Positions 46,708-59,574 of a stretch of 64,000 bases of DNA are shown here, one piece after another. The stretch comes from Ailanthus altissimus. Lineage: Eukaryota > Streptophyta > Magnoliopsida > Sapindales > Simaroubaceae. Numbering within the stretch: position 1 is the first letter of the stretch; every line of letters begins with the position of its first letter. The notes beneath the pieces are model-generated. The model worked only from the letters and a program-made list of their open reading frames with translations, was not told where the DNA came from and ran no database searches. The translations under genes and the position numbers were made by a program. Location: the NCBI GenBank assembly GCA_946807835.1, contig OX327704.1, positions 2,976,001-3,040,000 on the forward strand, read 5' to 3'.

Positions 46708-48315
46708 ATGAGGCCTCAAAGCTCTTCAATTCTCCAATTCACATTTGTTGTTGCATTATCGTTTCATTGGATAGCTTGCACTGACAATCATGAAACTTTA
46801 CTTCTATGCCTTTCTCAATACTCCCAGAACACCATCATTTCAAAAGTGATTTACACACAAAACAACTTTTCATATTCATCCGTCTTGAATTTTACCATAC
46901 AAAACCCTCGGTTTTCAACTCCCACCACCCCCAAACCTCAAGTCATTATCACGCCACTACAAATATCACATATTCAAGCAACTATTAAATGTGCCCAAAA
47001 GTATGGCCTTCAAATTAGAGTTCGAAGTGGAGGTCATGACTATGAAGGTAGTTCTTATGTTTCTGATGTCCCATTTATTATCATTGATATGAGAAATTTT
47101 AGCTCAATCAATATTAATGTGGAAAATAAAACAGCATGGGTTCAAGTTGGTGCCACCATGGGACAACTTTTCTATAGACTTAACGAGAAAACAGAAACTC
47201 TTACCACTCCAGCGGGAGGTTACTTTACTGTTGGTGTTGGTGGACATTTTAGTGGTGGAGGTCATGGTAGTTTGTTGCGTAAATTTGGTCTCGCTGCTGA
47301 TAATATCGTCGATGCTCAGTTGATTGATGTTCATGGAAGATTGCTCGATAGAAAATCAATGGGAGAAGATCTATTTTGGGCTATTCGAGGAGGTGGAGGA
47401 GCTAGCTTTGGAGTGATTATTGCTTGGAAAATAAAGCTGGTTGATGTTCCATCAACGGTAACTGTATTCACAGTCCAAAAGACTTTGGAGCAAAATTTAA
47501 CCAAGATTCTTCACAAATGGCAGTATGTTGCAGACAAGCTTCCAAAAGATTTATTTCTCCTAGTTACCTTAACAAGTGTGAATACTAATGCAGACGACAA
47601 TAGAACAATGGAGGGTTCATTTCAAGCTTTATTTCTTGGAAGAGTTGACAGTCTCCTTCCACTGATGGAAGAGAGATTCCCTGAACTTGGTTTGGTGAAA
47701 GAAGATTGCATCGAAACGAGTTCGATTCGATCAACCCTCTACTTTGCTGGATTCAAAATTGATGAATCCTTGGATGTGTTGCTTAATAGGACTCCTTTCA
47801 ACAATCCTTTCAAAGGAAAATCTGACTTTGTGAAGGAACCAATCCCTGAAGTTGGATTGGAAGGGATATATAAAAGGTTCTACAAACCGGAGGCAGTGAT
47901 GGCTCAAATGGTTTTACTTCCACTCGGTGGAAAAATGAGTGAGATTCCAGAGTCTGAAATTCCATACCCACATAGAGCTGGCAACATATACGAAATTCTG
48001 TACCTTGTGCAATGGGAAGGGAGTGGAACATCTCAAAGGCACATAAATTGGGTCAGAGAGCTGTATGATTACATTACTCCCTATGTTTCTAAAAATCCTC
48101 GAGAAGCATATTACAATTACAGGGATCTTGACATTGGAAGAAACAATGATAACTACACAAGCTACGCACACGCAAGTATTTGGGGGTTTAAATATTTCAA
48201 GAACAATTTCAACAGATTGGTAAAAGTGAAGACCATGGTTGATCCTGATAATTTCTTTAGAAATGAACAAAGCATCCCGGCAATTTTATCATTGAAAAAG
48301 AAGAAAGATGATTAA
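46708..48315 (+). CDS. BBE-like FAD oxidase (BBE-B)
   Basis: Paralogue of the gene at 12814-14421, same length, no indels, about 48 differences over 544 codons counted from the upstream ATG (46681). Start chosen at the second ATG (46708, 535 aa) for TATA spacing and signal peptide; here the cut region reads IACTDN. Numbered from the first ATG: H119 of RSGGHDYEG kept, Tyr181 in place of the flavin-linking Cys (PAGGYFTVGVGGHFSGGGHG), Y480 kept in NYRDLDIG. The segment 47932-48170 is identical base for base to BBE-A. Predicted secreted or vacuolar FAD-dependent oxidase with unknown substrate. AATAAA at 48324. Confidence 0.93.
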   Translation: MRPQSSSILQFTFVVALSFHWIACTDNHETLLLCLSQYSQNTIISKVIYTQNNFSYSSVLNFTIQNPRFSTPTTPKPQVIITPLQISHIQATIKCAQKYGLQIRVRSGGHDYEGSSYVSDVPFIIIDMRNFSSININVENKTAWVQVGATMGQLFYRLNEKTETLTTPAGGYFTVGVGGHFSGGGHGSLLRKFGLAADNIVDAQLIDVHGRLLDRKSMGEDLFWAIRGGGGASFGVIIAWKIKLVDVPSTVTVFTVQKTLEQNLTKILHKWQYVADKLPKDLFLLVTLTSVNTNADDNRTMEGSFQALFLGRVDSLLPLMEERFPELGLVKEDCIETSSIRSTLYFAGFKIDESLDVLLNRTPFNNPFKGKSDFVKEPIPEVGLEGIYKRFYKPEAVMAQMVLLPLGGKMSEIPESEIPYPHRAGNIYEILYLVQWEGSGTSQRHINWVRELYDYITPYVSKNPREAYYNYRDLDIGRNNDNYTSYAHASIWGFKYFKNNFNRLVKVKTMVDPDNFFRNEQSIPAILSLKKKKDD

Positions 48316-48329
48316 ATGTTATCAATAAA

Positions 48330-49406
48330 TCTTCACGTCGTTTAAATTTAATAAAAAGAAAATAAAAATCATATGTACATATGTATACAAAATATAATAA
48401 CTTTCACCAATCCTCCGTTTAGTTCAATGATTGGTGCCAACACTAGATTGTTAAGGTGTTGAGTTTAAGTTGAGCTGAAATCCCTTCAATTATTTGAGAG
48501 GGATAAAGAGTTGTTTAATTCCTTTATTTGTTGAGCGACTGTGTAATCCTTTTTAAAGAATTGATATTGTACTAAATAATAATAAAATATTTGTATCATC
48601 TTTATAAAAAAAATATATAATAATTTGCTACCTTGTATTTGTTGGGTTTATGGGTTTGTATACATAGTCTTATAATTTTAATTTGATAAGGTAAACGAAA
48701 AATCAATTTGCTTTTATTTACTTTAAGATTCACTTCTACGGTAATGGCTCGCTTATGGTTATATTATTTAACATGAATTACATCGAAAAAGGAATTTAGC
48801 AACTTTTGACATCTACACCGAATTATTAAGGTCAACTTTGACAATGGTCTTAGTATAACATAATATTTCGTCCACAATCTCCAGATTAATTCACAGATTA
48901 ATTATTTTTTGGAAACTAAATTAAAATTGAGTAATTTAATATATTAAAATAAGATAATAAAAATGAAAAATTTACCCAACAAAATGGAATTCGTGGATCT
49001 TGGCTGAAGCCATATTCCTAGCCGGCTGCTTTGACAATTCAAAATTATTAATAACAAATAAAATATTAGAAATTCTATAACATGGTTTTTCTTCATTGCG
49101 TGTTATAATTATATGTTATTTATTGTATGAAATAAATTTGTGTTTTTATAAAAGAATCAAAGCTTTTAAAATATTGAGTGTAGGACATCTGTCACCTTTC
49201 AAAAAAATATAATCAAACCATGATTCAATTTAAGAAATGAGAATTTTACAAAATAAAATTAACACTTTTAACTTTCAAATCTTATTAATTTTCGTCATTT
49301 TAAAAATAAATATTTTCTTATTTTTTCTAAATTCATTTGTATTTAAATCAATGCTTATAATTAAGATTTAATTGAAGTGTTTATATTTTTATTTTTTAAA
49401 AGATTT
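48330..49406 (+). repeat. BBE downstream unit (copy 2), left part
   Basis: Matches 14436-14984 except for an extra stretch of about 430 bp (48690-49122). Part of that stretch (48800-48900, atttcgtccacaatctccag) recurs at 59820-59915. No gene seen. Confidence 0.6.
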
Positions 49407-50396
49407 TGTTGAAAAATTAATGATTCAACAATTTTGGTTGGACAAGAATTGAGATGAATACTAAAGTAGAGATTCACAAGAAATCTAGAACGTGTGGGAT
49501 ATATATGGAGAAGTCTAAGACGTATGGGACATGAAGGGGAAAGTGAAACGGGACTTGAAAACGCGAAGGAAACAAAGAAATCGCAGGAGAAGCTGCCAGC
49601 GCCGCGGTGCTCAACACAGAAGACCAGCGCCGCGGCGATGGGCGCGAGAAGGGCCAGCACCGCAGCGCCCAGACGAGTCAGGATGTCCGTTTTAGTTCGG
49701 GATTTCAAGTTTTTGGAAGTTTTGGACTTTCAAAATAAGTAGACTCTTACTCCAATAAGGAATAGAGTTAGTAGGCACGAAATACACTATATATAAACAC
49801 TTGTAAATTCTTGTTTAAGATTAAACATCTAAAGTTTCAATATATAATCATAAGAGAGAATAGAGGAGCTAGGTAGGCACTAAGTGCGTGGTGCACTAGG
49901 GTATAATATTTGGGGAGTGTTTTTTCTTTAAGTTCTTTGAGTGAATAAAAGAGAAACACCATAGATCATTTTGACTTAGATGTTCGGGCTATTCTTGTGT
50001 TCCTTGTAAAAATCTCTTATGAGGAGATATTAAGAGGTCTTAGAGAGTCATGGTGATCAAGGGTAGATACTTAGAGGTCTTTATGGGAGATACTAAGGGG
50101 TCTTGTAGGATCATTGATGATATAAGAAGATACTTAGTGATTTATTTTAATAGTAAGAAGTTGGATCATGGATCTTCCGTGGACATAGGCAATTTTAGGT
50201 TGAACCACATATATCTTGTGTCTTGTTGATTGGTTTGTTTTCTTTATCTTTATTAATGTGTTAATCTTATGTGTTCTTAGTTATGGTGTGAGTTATGATT
50301 TTTCGCTGTACATAGAGTAAAAGAGATATCAAAGTTGTGACTTAATTGATGCCATAGGGGTATCAAATTAAAGTGCATGACGTGATATCTGCAACA
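49407..50396 (+). mobile_element. Solo LTR, non-autonomous family
   Basis: 990 bp from tgttgaaaaattaatg to gatatctgcaaca, flanked by GATTT (49402-49406) and AATTT (50397-50401). The paralogous empty site at about 14984-15000 reads aaaagatttaaatggg. GC-rich island at 49597-49675, TATA near 49790, U5 word gtggacataggcaattt at 50180. Confidence 0.87.
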
Positions 50397-52140
50397 AATT
50401 TAAATAGAGATAAGAGCTCTCACTTGTTAAACACTAACCCTTACTTTATATTTTTACTTAAATTTAAATAATTGTGGCTGCTAATTAATTAAGCTATACC
50501 AAAAGAGCATATGCTTAAATTTAACTTATTTAAGATATTTATTTTATTTAAAGATGTATTATAGTAATATTTATTAAATGCATCTATCATCTATCTCTTT
50601 TTCTTTGTATGGATTATACATTCTGTTTTTTTTATACTCTTCTCTTTGTTGATTTGTTTTTGTTCTCTAATAAAGATATGGTGGGCATGGAATTTGACTA
50701 CGTGAAGAAAGAGATGAAATGGCACAATCGAATGGAAAAGTAAAATGTTGGTAATAGAGAGAATATGTCGGGGATGATGTGAAATTGACAAAAATGTGAT
50801 GGTATAATTGAAAATAAAATATTGTTGAATAAAATTTTTATTTATGAATATAGGAATTTACACCAATATTGTTGGTAATAGTTTTCAAATAATAACACTA
50901 TAGATCTTGTTATACAAGCACATGGTATGAAAGTGGTGAATAAATAAAATAAAACACAAAATAAATTAATTATAAAAATACAATGTATCTTTAGTTAAAA
51001 ACACAACTTTTATTGTGTCATTTTATATTTTTTTAATTTAAAACACTTCTCACTTCATAAACATTCATCATTTATCACATCAAAAATATTATAATAAAAA
51101 CAACAAAAAAATAATTATTTAACAATATCTTTCTAACAACAGTATCTTTCTAACAAAAGAAGGCTATAACGTGGCATCTATTAAAAAAAATGAAGACTAG
51201 TGCTATGAGCATGAGCCCACTCTTGCTGGTTTTAGTGTCACTTTCTTAATTCTTTGTAATATATTTTAAAAATTATAATGAACATATTAAGTAAATGTAG
51301 ATCCATGTCTTAATATTCTTTTATATGCTTTCTGTTTTAAAAATATTTTCGTTTTTTTTTACTTGATATTTTTAAAATATTTTGTTCATACAATGTTGCG
51401 ATGATTATTTTTTTATTATTATTTTAAAAGACAAGGTTTGTGCTTATGAATTTCATTTGATTCATGGTATAATTGTTTTTTTCAGAGTTTTGAGATAAGA
51501 ATCAATGATGTTGGGATGTTAAAATTAGGAAGCATTTCAATTTTTTAATTCGATTTGATTCAAAAAATTATTTTAATTATAATCAGTTCAAATTTTTTGT
51601 AGATTGATTTATTTTTGTCTTGTTTGATTTTTACAAATTTTGAAGAGTATCGTACTCATCCATATATCTTAACAATTTACATATAAAAATAAAAAAATCT
51701 TTTTAACACTTAAAAAACCAAAACAAAAATAATGTGAGAAACAAAGCAATCTCTCTATTTACCTAAATTCACTTCCTCCCTAAAGCCGCCTCTTTGTCTT
51801 TTTGGACACCAGAAACAAGAAAAATGTCCATTTGCATCGGGCTTTGTGATGAGTAATTTAGCTGTTACAAATTAGCCTCTAACTTTTGTTTTCCGCGTAT
51901 CTCTAAAGTCAGCCAACCTTCACTTCTAAAATCGATATATCTCCCTTCGCATTTCTTGCATTTTTCTAATTTCTTGCCAAGAAGAAAAATAAATACCCAA
52001 AACCCAAGCAAATGAATTATTAAAAAAAAAAAAAAGAGAAAACAAAATCTCCAAGTTAATCAATACACTTATCACCTTCCAATAAATCAACAATCAAATT
52101 ATAAATTACCATTTGGTCAATCACCACCATTAATTACCAC
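50397..52140 (+). repeat. BBE downstream unit (copy 2), right part
   Basis: 50397-51190 matches 15000-15765. 51200-52140 matches 23300-24297, so the LINE region 15771-23300 is absent here. Non-coding. Confidence 0.7.
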
Positions 52141-52260
52141 ATGGCAGCATTACCATCATCTTCGGCGGCAGCTACCACGATGAATATCATGCTAGCAATA
52201 TACGAGAAGAAAGCGATGTCGCTCGATCTCTACAGTCGCTTCCTAACTACATCTGCTTGA
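52141..52260 (+). pseudogene. ALIX: ALIX/BRO1 first-exon fragment (copy 2)
   Basis: ATG at 52141, MAALPSSSAAATTMNIMLAI, then YEKK and LDLYSRF, stop at 52258-52260. Same frame damage after LDLY as in the copy at 24298, so the fragment was already broken before the block was duplicated. Confidence 0.65.
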
Positions 52261-52497
52261 TCGAGACTCGGTTCCTTATCTCTCCCGATTAAGAACATGT
52301 CAATACGAATTTATAATTAGATTGATTTTTAAAAAACTTTCTTTAGAATAATAATTAGAATATTAAAAAAACAATTAGTGGATGCCATGAAATCCTTCTT
52401 TTTTTATAAGAAAATCTTTTTATTTCGATTGATTTCAGCCGATTCGAATTTATAATTAGAGTTGCTGATTGAAGTTTATTATTGTTTAGGATAATCA

Positions 52498-53717
52498 ATA
52501 TCTTCTGATCGAGATCCATTTTACATCGTGAAAGAAGAGATTCAAGAATCTGTATGTTATCGTTCTCTTAAAAACAAATTATTTTGAATTTAAAAGTAAT
52601 GGTTAGATCTCCTATAGTTTTAATAATTCTTCTCTCTAAGATATTATTTTGCTTGTTTATTTAATTAATAGTTCTTCTTAGTGTTTAATTGGATTGTGTT
52701 GTTTTTTGTTATTTGTTTTAGGAAAAAGGATATTCTGACCCCTAAGATTTGGTGAAAGTTACAATTTACTCACTTAATTTTTAAAATTATCTATTTAAAC
52801 TATTATTTTAACTTTTTATGTTAAGTCGCATAATAATAAAAGAAATGTAATCTTTTACTCATAAAAGATATGTGGTATAATTTGAAGGGCACTGACCAAC
52901 ATTGACTGATATTGATCAATGTTGACCATTAATTAATATTGACTAACCATTAATCGATGCTGACTAGACATTGATCAATTGTTGATTGACATTAATCCAC
53001 CATTGATCGTGATGACTAGCATTGAACTGTTTCACCATAGACACCGTTAAACTTCAAATTTCATGATCTATGTAATGACGAGTTATTTTCATCATTGAAG
53101 CATTGGAGAAGCACTAAAATTAGTAAGAAAAATAGTGGGGTTATTACTTTTTTGTAAACTAATTTCAAGCTACTATGATACTTCATTGATTAAAGTAATT
53201 TCACTATTGCATAGGTATTGAAATTTGGAATTCAATAGTGTCCACAGTGAATTAGTTCGATATCAGTCAATGGTCTATCAATATTGGTCAACACTGATCA
53301 ATGTTGGTCAACATCAATCAACATGGTCAACACCAAGTAATGCTAGTCAATAGTTGATCAATGACAATTAAGGATATTATAGTAATTGTAGCATTTTTCA
53401 TTTAACTTAATAAAAAATTTAATAGCGAGAGGTGTAAATAAGTAATTTTGAAAACTAAGTGAGTAAACTATCACTTTCACTATACTTTAGGGGTCAAATT
53501 TTCTTTTCCCTTTGTTTTATTACATGATTTGTTATTACTATTATTATTGTTATTTTAGGTAACTTTTGGTTATATTGATAAGTTGCAATCTACTTCCCAT
53601 CAATGGGAAAATACATCTTCAAATAATTAGGAGCAAGCTCATTTGACAAATAAGCTTCTTATTAATTGTGAGAGTATCGAGTGACAGGTACTTGAAATTA
53701 TTTATGTTGATAGAAAT
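52498..53717 (+). pseudogene. SYP61: SYP61-like syntaxin fragment, exons 1-2 (copy 2)
   Basis: Exon 1 (52498-52551) reads SSDRDPFYIVKEEIQES with the start ATG changed to ATA; donor GTATGT at 52552. Exon 2 (53574-53717) reads IDKLQSTSHQWENTSSNN, stop, EQAHLTNKLLINCESIE, stop (Trp TGG to TGA), QV. Each copy keeps residues the other lost (KEEIQ here, SIKW in copy 1). The intron again contains the Mutator-type MITE. Later exons are absent. Confidence 0.75.
52721..53510. mobile_element. Mutator-type MITE (copy 2) with perfect 9-bp TSD
   Basis: 790 bp. The left end (ggaaaaaggatattctgacc, then cctaagatttggtgaaag) and the right end (ctttaggggtcaaattttct, then tttccc) are long inverted repeats. The 9-bp direct repeat TTTGTTTTA flanks it (52712-52720 and 53511-53519), the hallmark of Mutator-superfamily transposition. 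No transposase. Inner arms carry runs of TTGAC and GTCAA words. Confidence 0.85.
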
Positions 53718-54110
53718 GTTCCACACACAAATATGATATTGCAATAATCAAGAAAATAAAATAGAATAAAGAAAGTAAGGTAAAAGAAAGCACATCATGA
53801 TTTACATGGTTTAGTAATTGCCTACATTCATAAGAGATCAAGATCTTACTTCTTTTATTGAATCCATGAAAGCTCATAAAGAACTCTCTACAAAGAACTC
53901 CTAAAGGACTATTTTTCTCTTTAGAAGGGATTACAACAATTGGTCTTGTAATTGTTCTTATGTGGTTATCTATGTTGTGATACCTATTCAAGCCAAAACT
54001 AAGGCCTTTTATATAGCTACATACATCCTAAGTTAACCCTAATGCGAATTGGAGTCAAATAGAGTGTTTTAACTAACTTACGAGTCTTCTTAGTTTTAAA
54101 TTGGTCGAAG
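53718..54110 (-). repeat. Copia LTR remnant, reverse orientation (copy 2)
   Basis: Matches 25738-26110 (ggtttagtaattgcctacattc, split here to short words: tttagtaattgcctac near 53808). It ends where the segmental duplication ends, near 54110. Confidence 0.45.
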
Positions 54111-54116
54111 TTAAGA

Positions 54117-55961
54117 ATGCATGTACCACCACCCTAAACTCTTTACATATTTGCAATATTCTAAGTGAAGTTAAGCGTTCATAGTGTGAAAAGAACTTCA
54201 TATTTGTATCTCTTATATCCCACTTTGACATTAGCTTAACATTGCAAGCTAATTAAAGTAAAAAATAAATCCTTAGACATGTATATTTTTACATTAGTAG
54301 ATAGTAGTATGAACAAGCAGCTTATAGTAGTGTTATAATTGAAAAATGTCAAGACATCTTCTTTATGTGCTATCTTAAGTATTGAGTAATTCTATATTTA
54401 GTTTGACTAATGACTTGTTTATTGCATACACATTCAATTGATCGATTATAGAAAGGAATTAAGGATTTGATGAATGGTATGATAAATGGTCGAAAGTAGT
54501 TTATTGAGTTCTAAAAAGACTAGTGCCACTTATCAACCTTTCAGATAATGATAATCATCATTTACTTAACCGAAGCTTGATTTAGTTTTAAGTTTTAATT
54601 TTAGAGTCAAAAATAAGTTGTGATTGTTTGTCTTTATTTTGCTTGAGGATGAGTAAAGACTTAAATGTAGAGTATTTGATAAAGGCATAAATGTACTTGT
54701 ATATTTAACACTTCAAACTTACATTTTGCTTTAAGTTATGAATATTTGACTATTTAATTGTATTTTGTTTTATCATAAATAGGTGCATGAGGTAAAATGT
54801 GACGATTCAAGACACACGGAGAGTGAAACAAACGATACAGTGCAAATACAAGAGGACCCAAACCTAAGCCTGGGTGTTGTGACGCCCAGGTCAGAAAGTT
54901 GAGAATAGCAGCACTTTGCCTCAGCTCTCTAGTGCTTGTGAAACTAAAGAAATACCCTCTCAATTGTCTTATTTCGACTTAAATTCAAAGGCCATCTGTC
55001 TTAGAGTTTTTTAAACCTATTAAAGCACTCTTTTTTTTTAAAAAAAATGAGAGACTTTTAGAGAGGCAAAACTTAAAGAAACAATTCACAACAGAAATTG
55101 AGATATCAAAGCCAATAAATCAAAATTCAAGATCAAACTTTAAGTCAAGATTGAGAGAGAAATAACATAAGGAGTCTCTTTAATTAGTTTTTTTTGTCTC
55201 TGTTCTTATCTTTATGTTCTTGATTATGATATCTTTGTTTTATTGTTTATTGCTTTAGACTATTGATCCTAGTATGTGGTTGAATTGTATCACTCTCAGT
55301 TATTATATTTAATATATTATAATTGATTCGTTCTATCTTATGTTTATTGCTTTCATTATATTTGGCCAATATTATGAATCATTGAGGAATCAAGATGAAC
55401 TTGATTGATGGATTCATATATTTAGCCTTGGATAGTTAATACATGATAATACAGTAACAACTATAAGTTCCATGTAAGATAGAAATACACCTATATGGCA
55501 AGTGTGATATGATTTTGACTTGATCTTAATAAATTACATTATATTATGATTACTATAGACATATAGATAATTATTAGAATGCCTAATATAGTCACTCGAC
55601 CAACAATAGAGACTTGTGATAAGATTAGAGTCTTGTCAATCAATTTGTATTAAAAGACTAATTAAGAGGTTAATGAATCCAATGAAATACTAAGAAATGA
55701 GTAAGAACCCTAGATTGTTCTTCACTTTTGAATTCATCTCTTTGTTTATCTTTGGTTAAGTATTAGGTTTAGGTTAAATTAATAGAATTAGGTTAATTAG
55801 TCGAATTTCAAATTTTAGCTTTTCTTGAAGTATATATAATTTTAGTAATTGATTGAAGAATTAGATCTTATAGTCTATGTGAGAATAATATCTAGACTTA
55901 AAATTATATATTACTCGATACGATAGCGTATAATTACACTTAGCTATTATTGTATACATCA
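54117..55961 (+). mobile_element. Ty3/gypsy 3' internal end plus LTR
   Basis: 54117-54676 is non-coding and ends ttgaggatgagtaaagac...gtagagtatt, the kind of 3' internal end seen in large plant gypsy elements. The LTR is 54677-55961 (1285 bp), from tgataaaggcataaatg to tgtatacatca, with ctcgatacgatagcgtataa near its end as in Athila-like LTRs. No primer-binding site follows, so it is a 3' LTR. GC-richer block at 54840-54890 (tgggtgttgtgacgcccag). Confidence 0.65.
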
Positions 55962-58327
55962 GGCACAATTTGAGAAAACGTATGTAATAAAAGATGCTAG
56001 TGCCTAAATGTTTTAGATTTTAAAATATTTGAGGAAAAGGATGTTACTACACAAATACATGAATTTCATCTTCTAATCAATGATCTGACAATTGAGGAAT
56101 AGTTCTCTTGAAACTTTTATGGTTGGTTGCTTGATTGAAAAATTGACTAACTATTAAAAATATTATAAGAAAAAAAGAAAAACTTAATTCTGTAGATTTC
56201 TATTATGTATATAAGAATAGAAAAAGAATCGCCAATGGGAGAACTTAGAAAAGCCAACGAATTAGTTTCTAAGGCTAATTTGATTGAGGGTAAAAGTAAT
56301 GATAAGAAACATCAAGAGTCCACACATAACTCTTATCTTAAGAAAAATAAAGACTCATTAAAAAAAAGGTAAGCATTATGCCTGTGAAAATGGTGGTCAT
56401 TTTGCATATCAGTGTAAGTATGAAAATAAGAAGGGAAATAACAAGACTCCTAAGTCCAATTTGGTTAGAGGAGATGACATAATTGTCACTACAGCCATTT
56501 TACATCTATTAGAATTTTGATTTTATTACCTGCAATATATAATTTATTTATACACCAAATGGATGTAAAGGCCACCTTTCTATTTAGAAGGAAAAATTTA
56601 CATGAAACAATCGGAAGGTTGTGTAAGTATTTATATAGAGCATAAAGTATATAAATTAGTGAGGTCTTTGTATGGCTTGAAACATGCACCAAAACAGTGC
56701 ATGAGAAATTTGACAATGCTCTAATATCAAATGGTTTTATGATAAATGATTCTAATAAATGTTGGTACTATATAACCTTTGATACTAATAGTTATGTCAT
56801 TATCTATCTTCATATAGATTGCATGCTCATATTCAATCCTAATATGGAAGTAATAGATGAGATTAAGAGATTTCTATCAATTAAGTTTGATATAAAAAAA
56901 ATATGGAGGAAGCTAATGTTATTCTTAAGATATAAATTAATGAGAAAATCTAATGGTCTCACTTTATTATAAGAGCACTATATGAATAAGTTTTTAGAGA
57001 GGTTTGGGTACACAACATGCAAACTAGTGACAACACCATATGATGCTAGTGTCTAAACTTCTAAAGGGTATTGAGCCTAGTGATAATTAGAACCCTTATA
57101 CACATATAATTGGTAGTCTCGTATACTTAATGAATAATACTAGGCTTGATATAGCATATGCTGTAGGAAAACTAAGTAGGTATACTCAGAATCCAAGAAA
57201 AAAGCATGAGAGTGCTTTGGATATAATTACTAAATATTTTCTAGGCACTAAAACTTAAATACTTTCATATAGTAGATTAGAATATGTGATAAAAGGTTAT
57301 AGTAATGGTAATTAGATATCTGAATTAAATTAGGTGAAGTCTATAAGTAGATATGTGTTCATATTGGGTAAATGAGCCATTTGTTGAAAATCCACTAAAC
57401 ATGCTTGTATAGCACGATCAACTATGGAATCAGAATTGATAGCCTTTGAAAAAATTGGTCTAAGGTTGAGTGGTCAAAGAAACTATGAGTGATCTTCTTA
57501 TTAATAGTCATCCTCTTACGACAATTCTCTAATTTTCTAATAGCCATTGCTAAAGTAAAGAGTAAGATTTATAATGAAAAAATAAACATATTAGTCTAAG
57601 ACATGACATTATTAAGTAGCTGTTAGAATCTAGAGTAGTAAGCTTAGATTATGTGAGGTTAGAGATGAACTTGCTTGATTCTCTGACTAAGCCACTAAAT
57701 AGAAGATTAATGGAATAAATGTCAAGGAGGATAGGATTTCTGCCTAAAACATAAGACAAAAGTGATAGTAACCCTACCTATATGATTGACAATCCTATTG
57801 AAGTAGGTTTCTAAGGGTAAGAATGACTCATTTGTTGTCTTGTTGTACTACCAATTATATTTTGTAAGTCCCTTCCTATGGCATGGTAAAGCATCTGCAG
57901 TGGATAAGGGTGAGTAAAACTCTCAATGAACTCAATAGTCCTTTTATAACTTGGTGTTGTATTAAATCTACAGGACACACTAGATGGAGTGTCATCTATA
58001 TGAGTGCGAAATTGGGTTAGTTCCTATGAGAGCTAGGTAGGCATCTTTAGAGCACTCATAAAATCAGGAAAGTAAAAGAACCATTAATTATGCCAAATCG
58101 CGAACAAAAACAAGTTTCTAGAGAATTTAACTTGTCATTTAATCCTCTATTTTACATCCAAAGGAATAAATGTTGATAGAAACTTGGTTTTACCTAGTTT
58201 TTGTAAAATATGATTACTTAATTAGTGATTGGTTTATAACCTGGAAGAGCATCAATTCATATAAGTTAAATTCTACTTTGATATGTAGTTGATTTTGATT
58301 ACATTAGTTTATATATATGGGGGATTA
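55962..58327 (+). pseudogene. Copia gag-pol remnant, integrase deleted
   Basis: Gag pieces (QIHEFHLLINDLTIEE near 56060; zinc knuckle ACENGGHFAYQC near 56380) are followed directly by RT (MDVKATFL near 56560; NALISNGFMINDSNKCWYYI in 56697-56972; the YVDD position reads HIDC, so catalytic residues are lost). RNase H lies at about 57120-57480 (NNTRLDIAYAVGKLSRYTQN; CIARSTMESELIAFEK). Protease and integrase are missing and stops are many. It ends with a purine tract ggggg at 58319-58323. A different copia lineage from the one at 3715. Confidence 0.75.
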
Positions 58328-58475
58328 TTGGTGCAAATGTAAATCAAAATATTAGAGCAGAGAGAAAGAGCCGAGAAGAAGAATAAAGTAAAGGGAGCGC
58401 TAAAGCTAGAAAAGGCTTGGGAGCCGTAGTGCCCAATTTTGTTTATTGAACATCGCGGCACCAGGATTTTGTAAG
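58328..58475 (+). repeat. Truncated copia 3' LTR start
   Basis: Begins directly after the purine tract and runs into a GC-richer block (gggagccgtagtgcccaatt). It is cut at about 58475, where a reverse-oriented gag begins. Confidence 0.45.
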
Positions 58476-59480
58476 AAAGAAATAAACTCCTTTTACCTTA
58501 TTTTCTTCTACAACACTTGCTATTTGATTGTTTTTAAATCTACAATCTTTTTGCAAATACCTAAATTTTTTTGCAATTGAAGCATTGGGGTTTTCCTTTA
58601 TTCCAACAATCTCTCTATATGCGATTATTCTTTTACAAACATTACACTTTTGTTGTGATTGTGATACTTCTTCATTATTAAACTATCTCTTCCTCTTCTA
58701 ATAATTTCTCTTCATTGTTTACCTTCTCTACCAAAGTTCTTTAATTGAGATTGGATTAAAACGTGCTCTCAACAAAATTTTCAAAGTGTCGCATCAATAT
58801 TCTCTCTCAAAGGATTTTAGAGAACCCATTAACTCTTGTATTGTTAATAAACAAAGAAATTTTGTTTCTTTTATCACATAAATAATGGGATCAAATTTTT
58901 TCGGCAAATTAATAAAGAGTTTCTCAACAATCTTTTCAGTTTCAATACTTTCACCATATTTCTTAATCTGATTTATAAGTTATGTAAATATATCTAGAAA
59001 ATCATGCATGATTTCTTTCTCCTTTAATTTTATATTTTTTGAATCTCTTCTAAATTCTTGGAAGTTTAGAAGTTCTAACCTTTAAACTTCATTTGAATTT
59101 TTTTTAGAGAATACCCCATGTCTCTTTTGTTATTTTTACACCAATTATTCTTATAAAGATTGTATCTAAAAGGCCTTGTTTAATTTTTCAAAAGACTTCT
59201 GTATCTTTTTGTTAATTCTCTTTTAAAGATCTCTTCTACTTTTCTGTCCAATTTTTTTTTTTTGAAATTCCTTCTTATTGTAAAATAGGTTTTCCAACTC
59301 TTTTTTTAATAAAAACCCATAAATCAAGAGAGAGGAAAAACATTATCATCTTTACATACTAAAAATCATAATTTTCTCCATAAAAAATATGTACATGAGA
59401 TTGGATCATTGTATTTGATGAACTTGTTCTTTCCATAGCAATACTTTTTGTAGTAATTTTTTTCTTTAATCTCTAACTCT
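58476..59480 (-). pseudogene. Copia gag (UBN2) remnant, reverse orientation
   Basis: Minus strand from about 59440: SSSNTMIQSHVHIFYGENYD (copia Gag N-terminus), then about 59100-58800 in the UBN2 pattern (VEKLFINLPKKFDPII-like, read across frame breaks). A zinc knuckle near 58600-58540 reads CFNCKKFRYLQKDC. Just before the Gag start is tagtctcagagttag, a worn TATCAGAG primer site. No LTR is attached. Confidence 0.65.
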
Positions 59481-59574
59481 GAGACTAATTTATGTTGATT
59501 GTTTGGGCATAACCATTAAAAAAAAACAACATAAATGGAGGAACATTTTTTTTCTTCTTTTTTTATCCAATAAA

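Noticed and set aside
12814..48315. Identification of the BBE genes as cannabinoid synthases or true berberine bridge enzyme
   Set aside because: Overall similarity is family-level, and the flavin-linking Cys of those enzymes is missing here. Substrate cannot be inferred.
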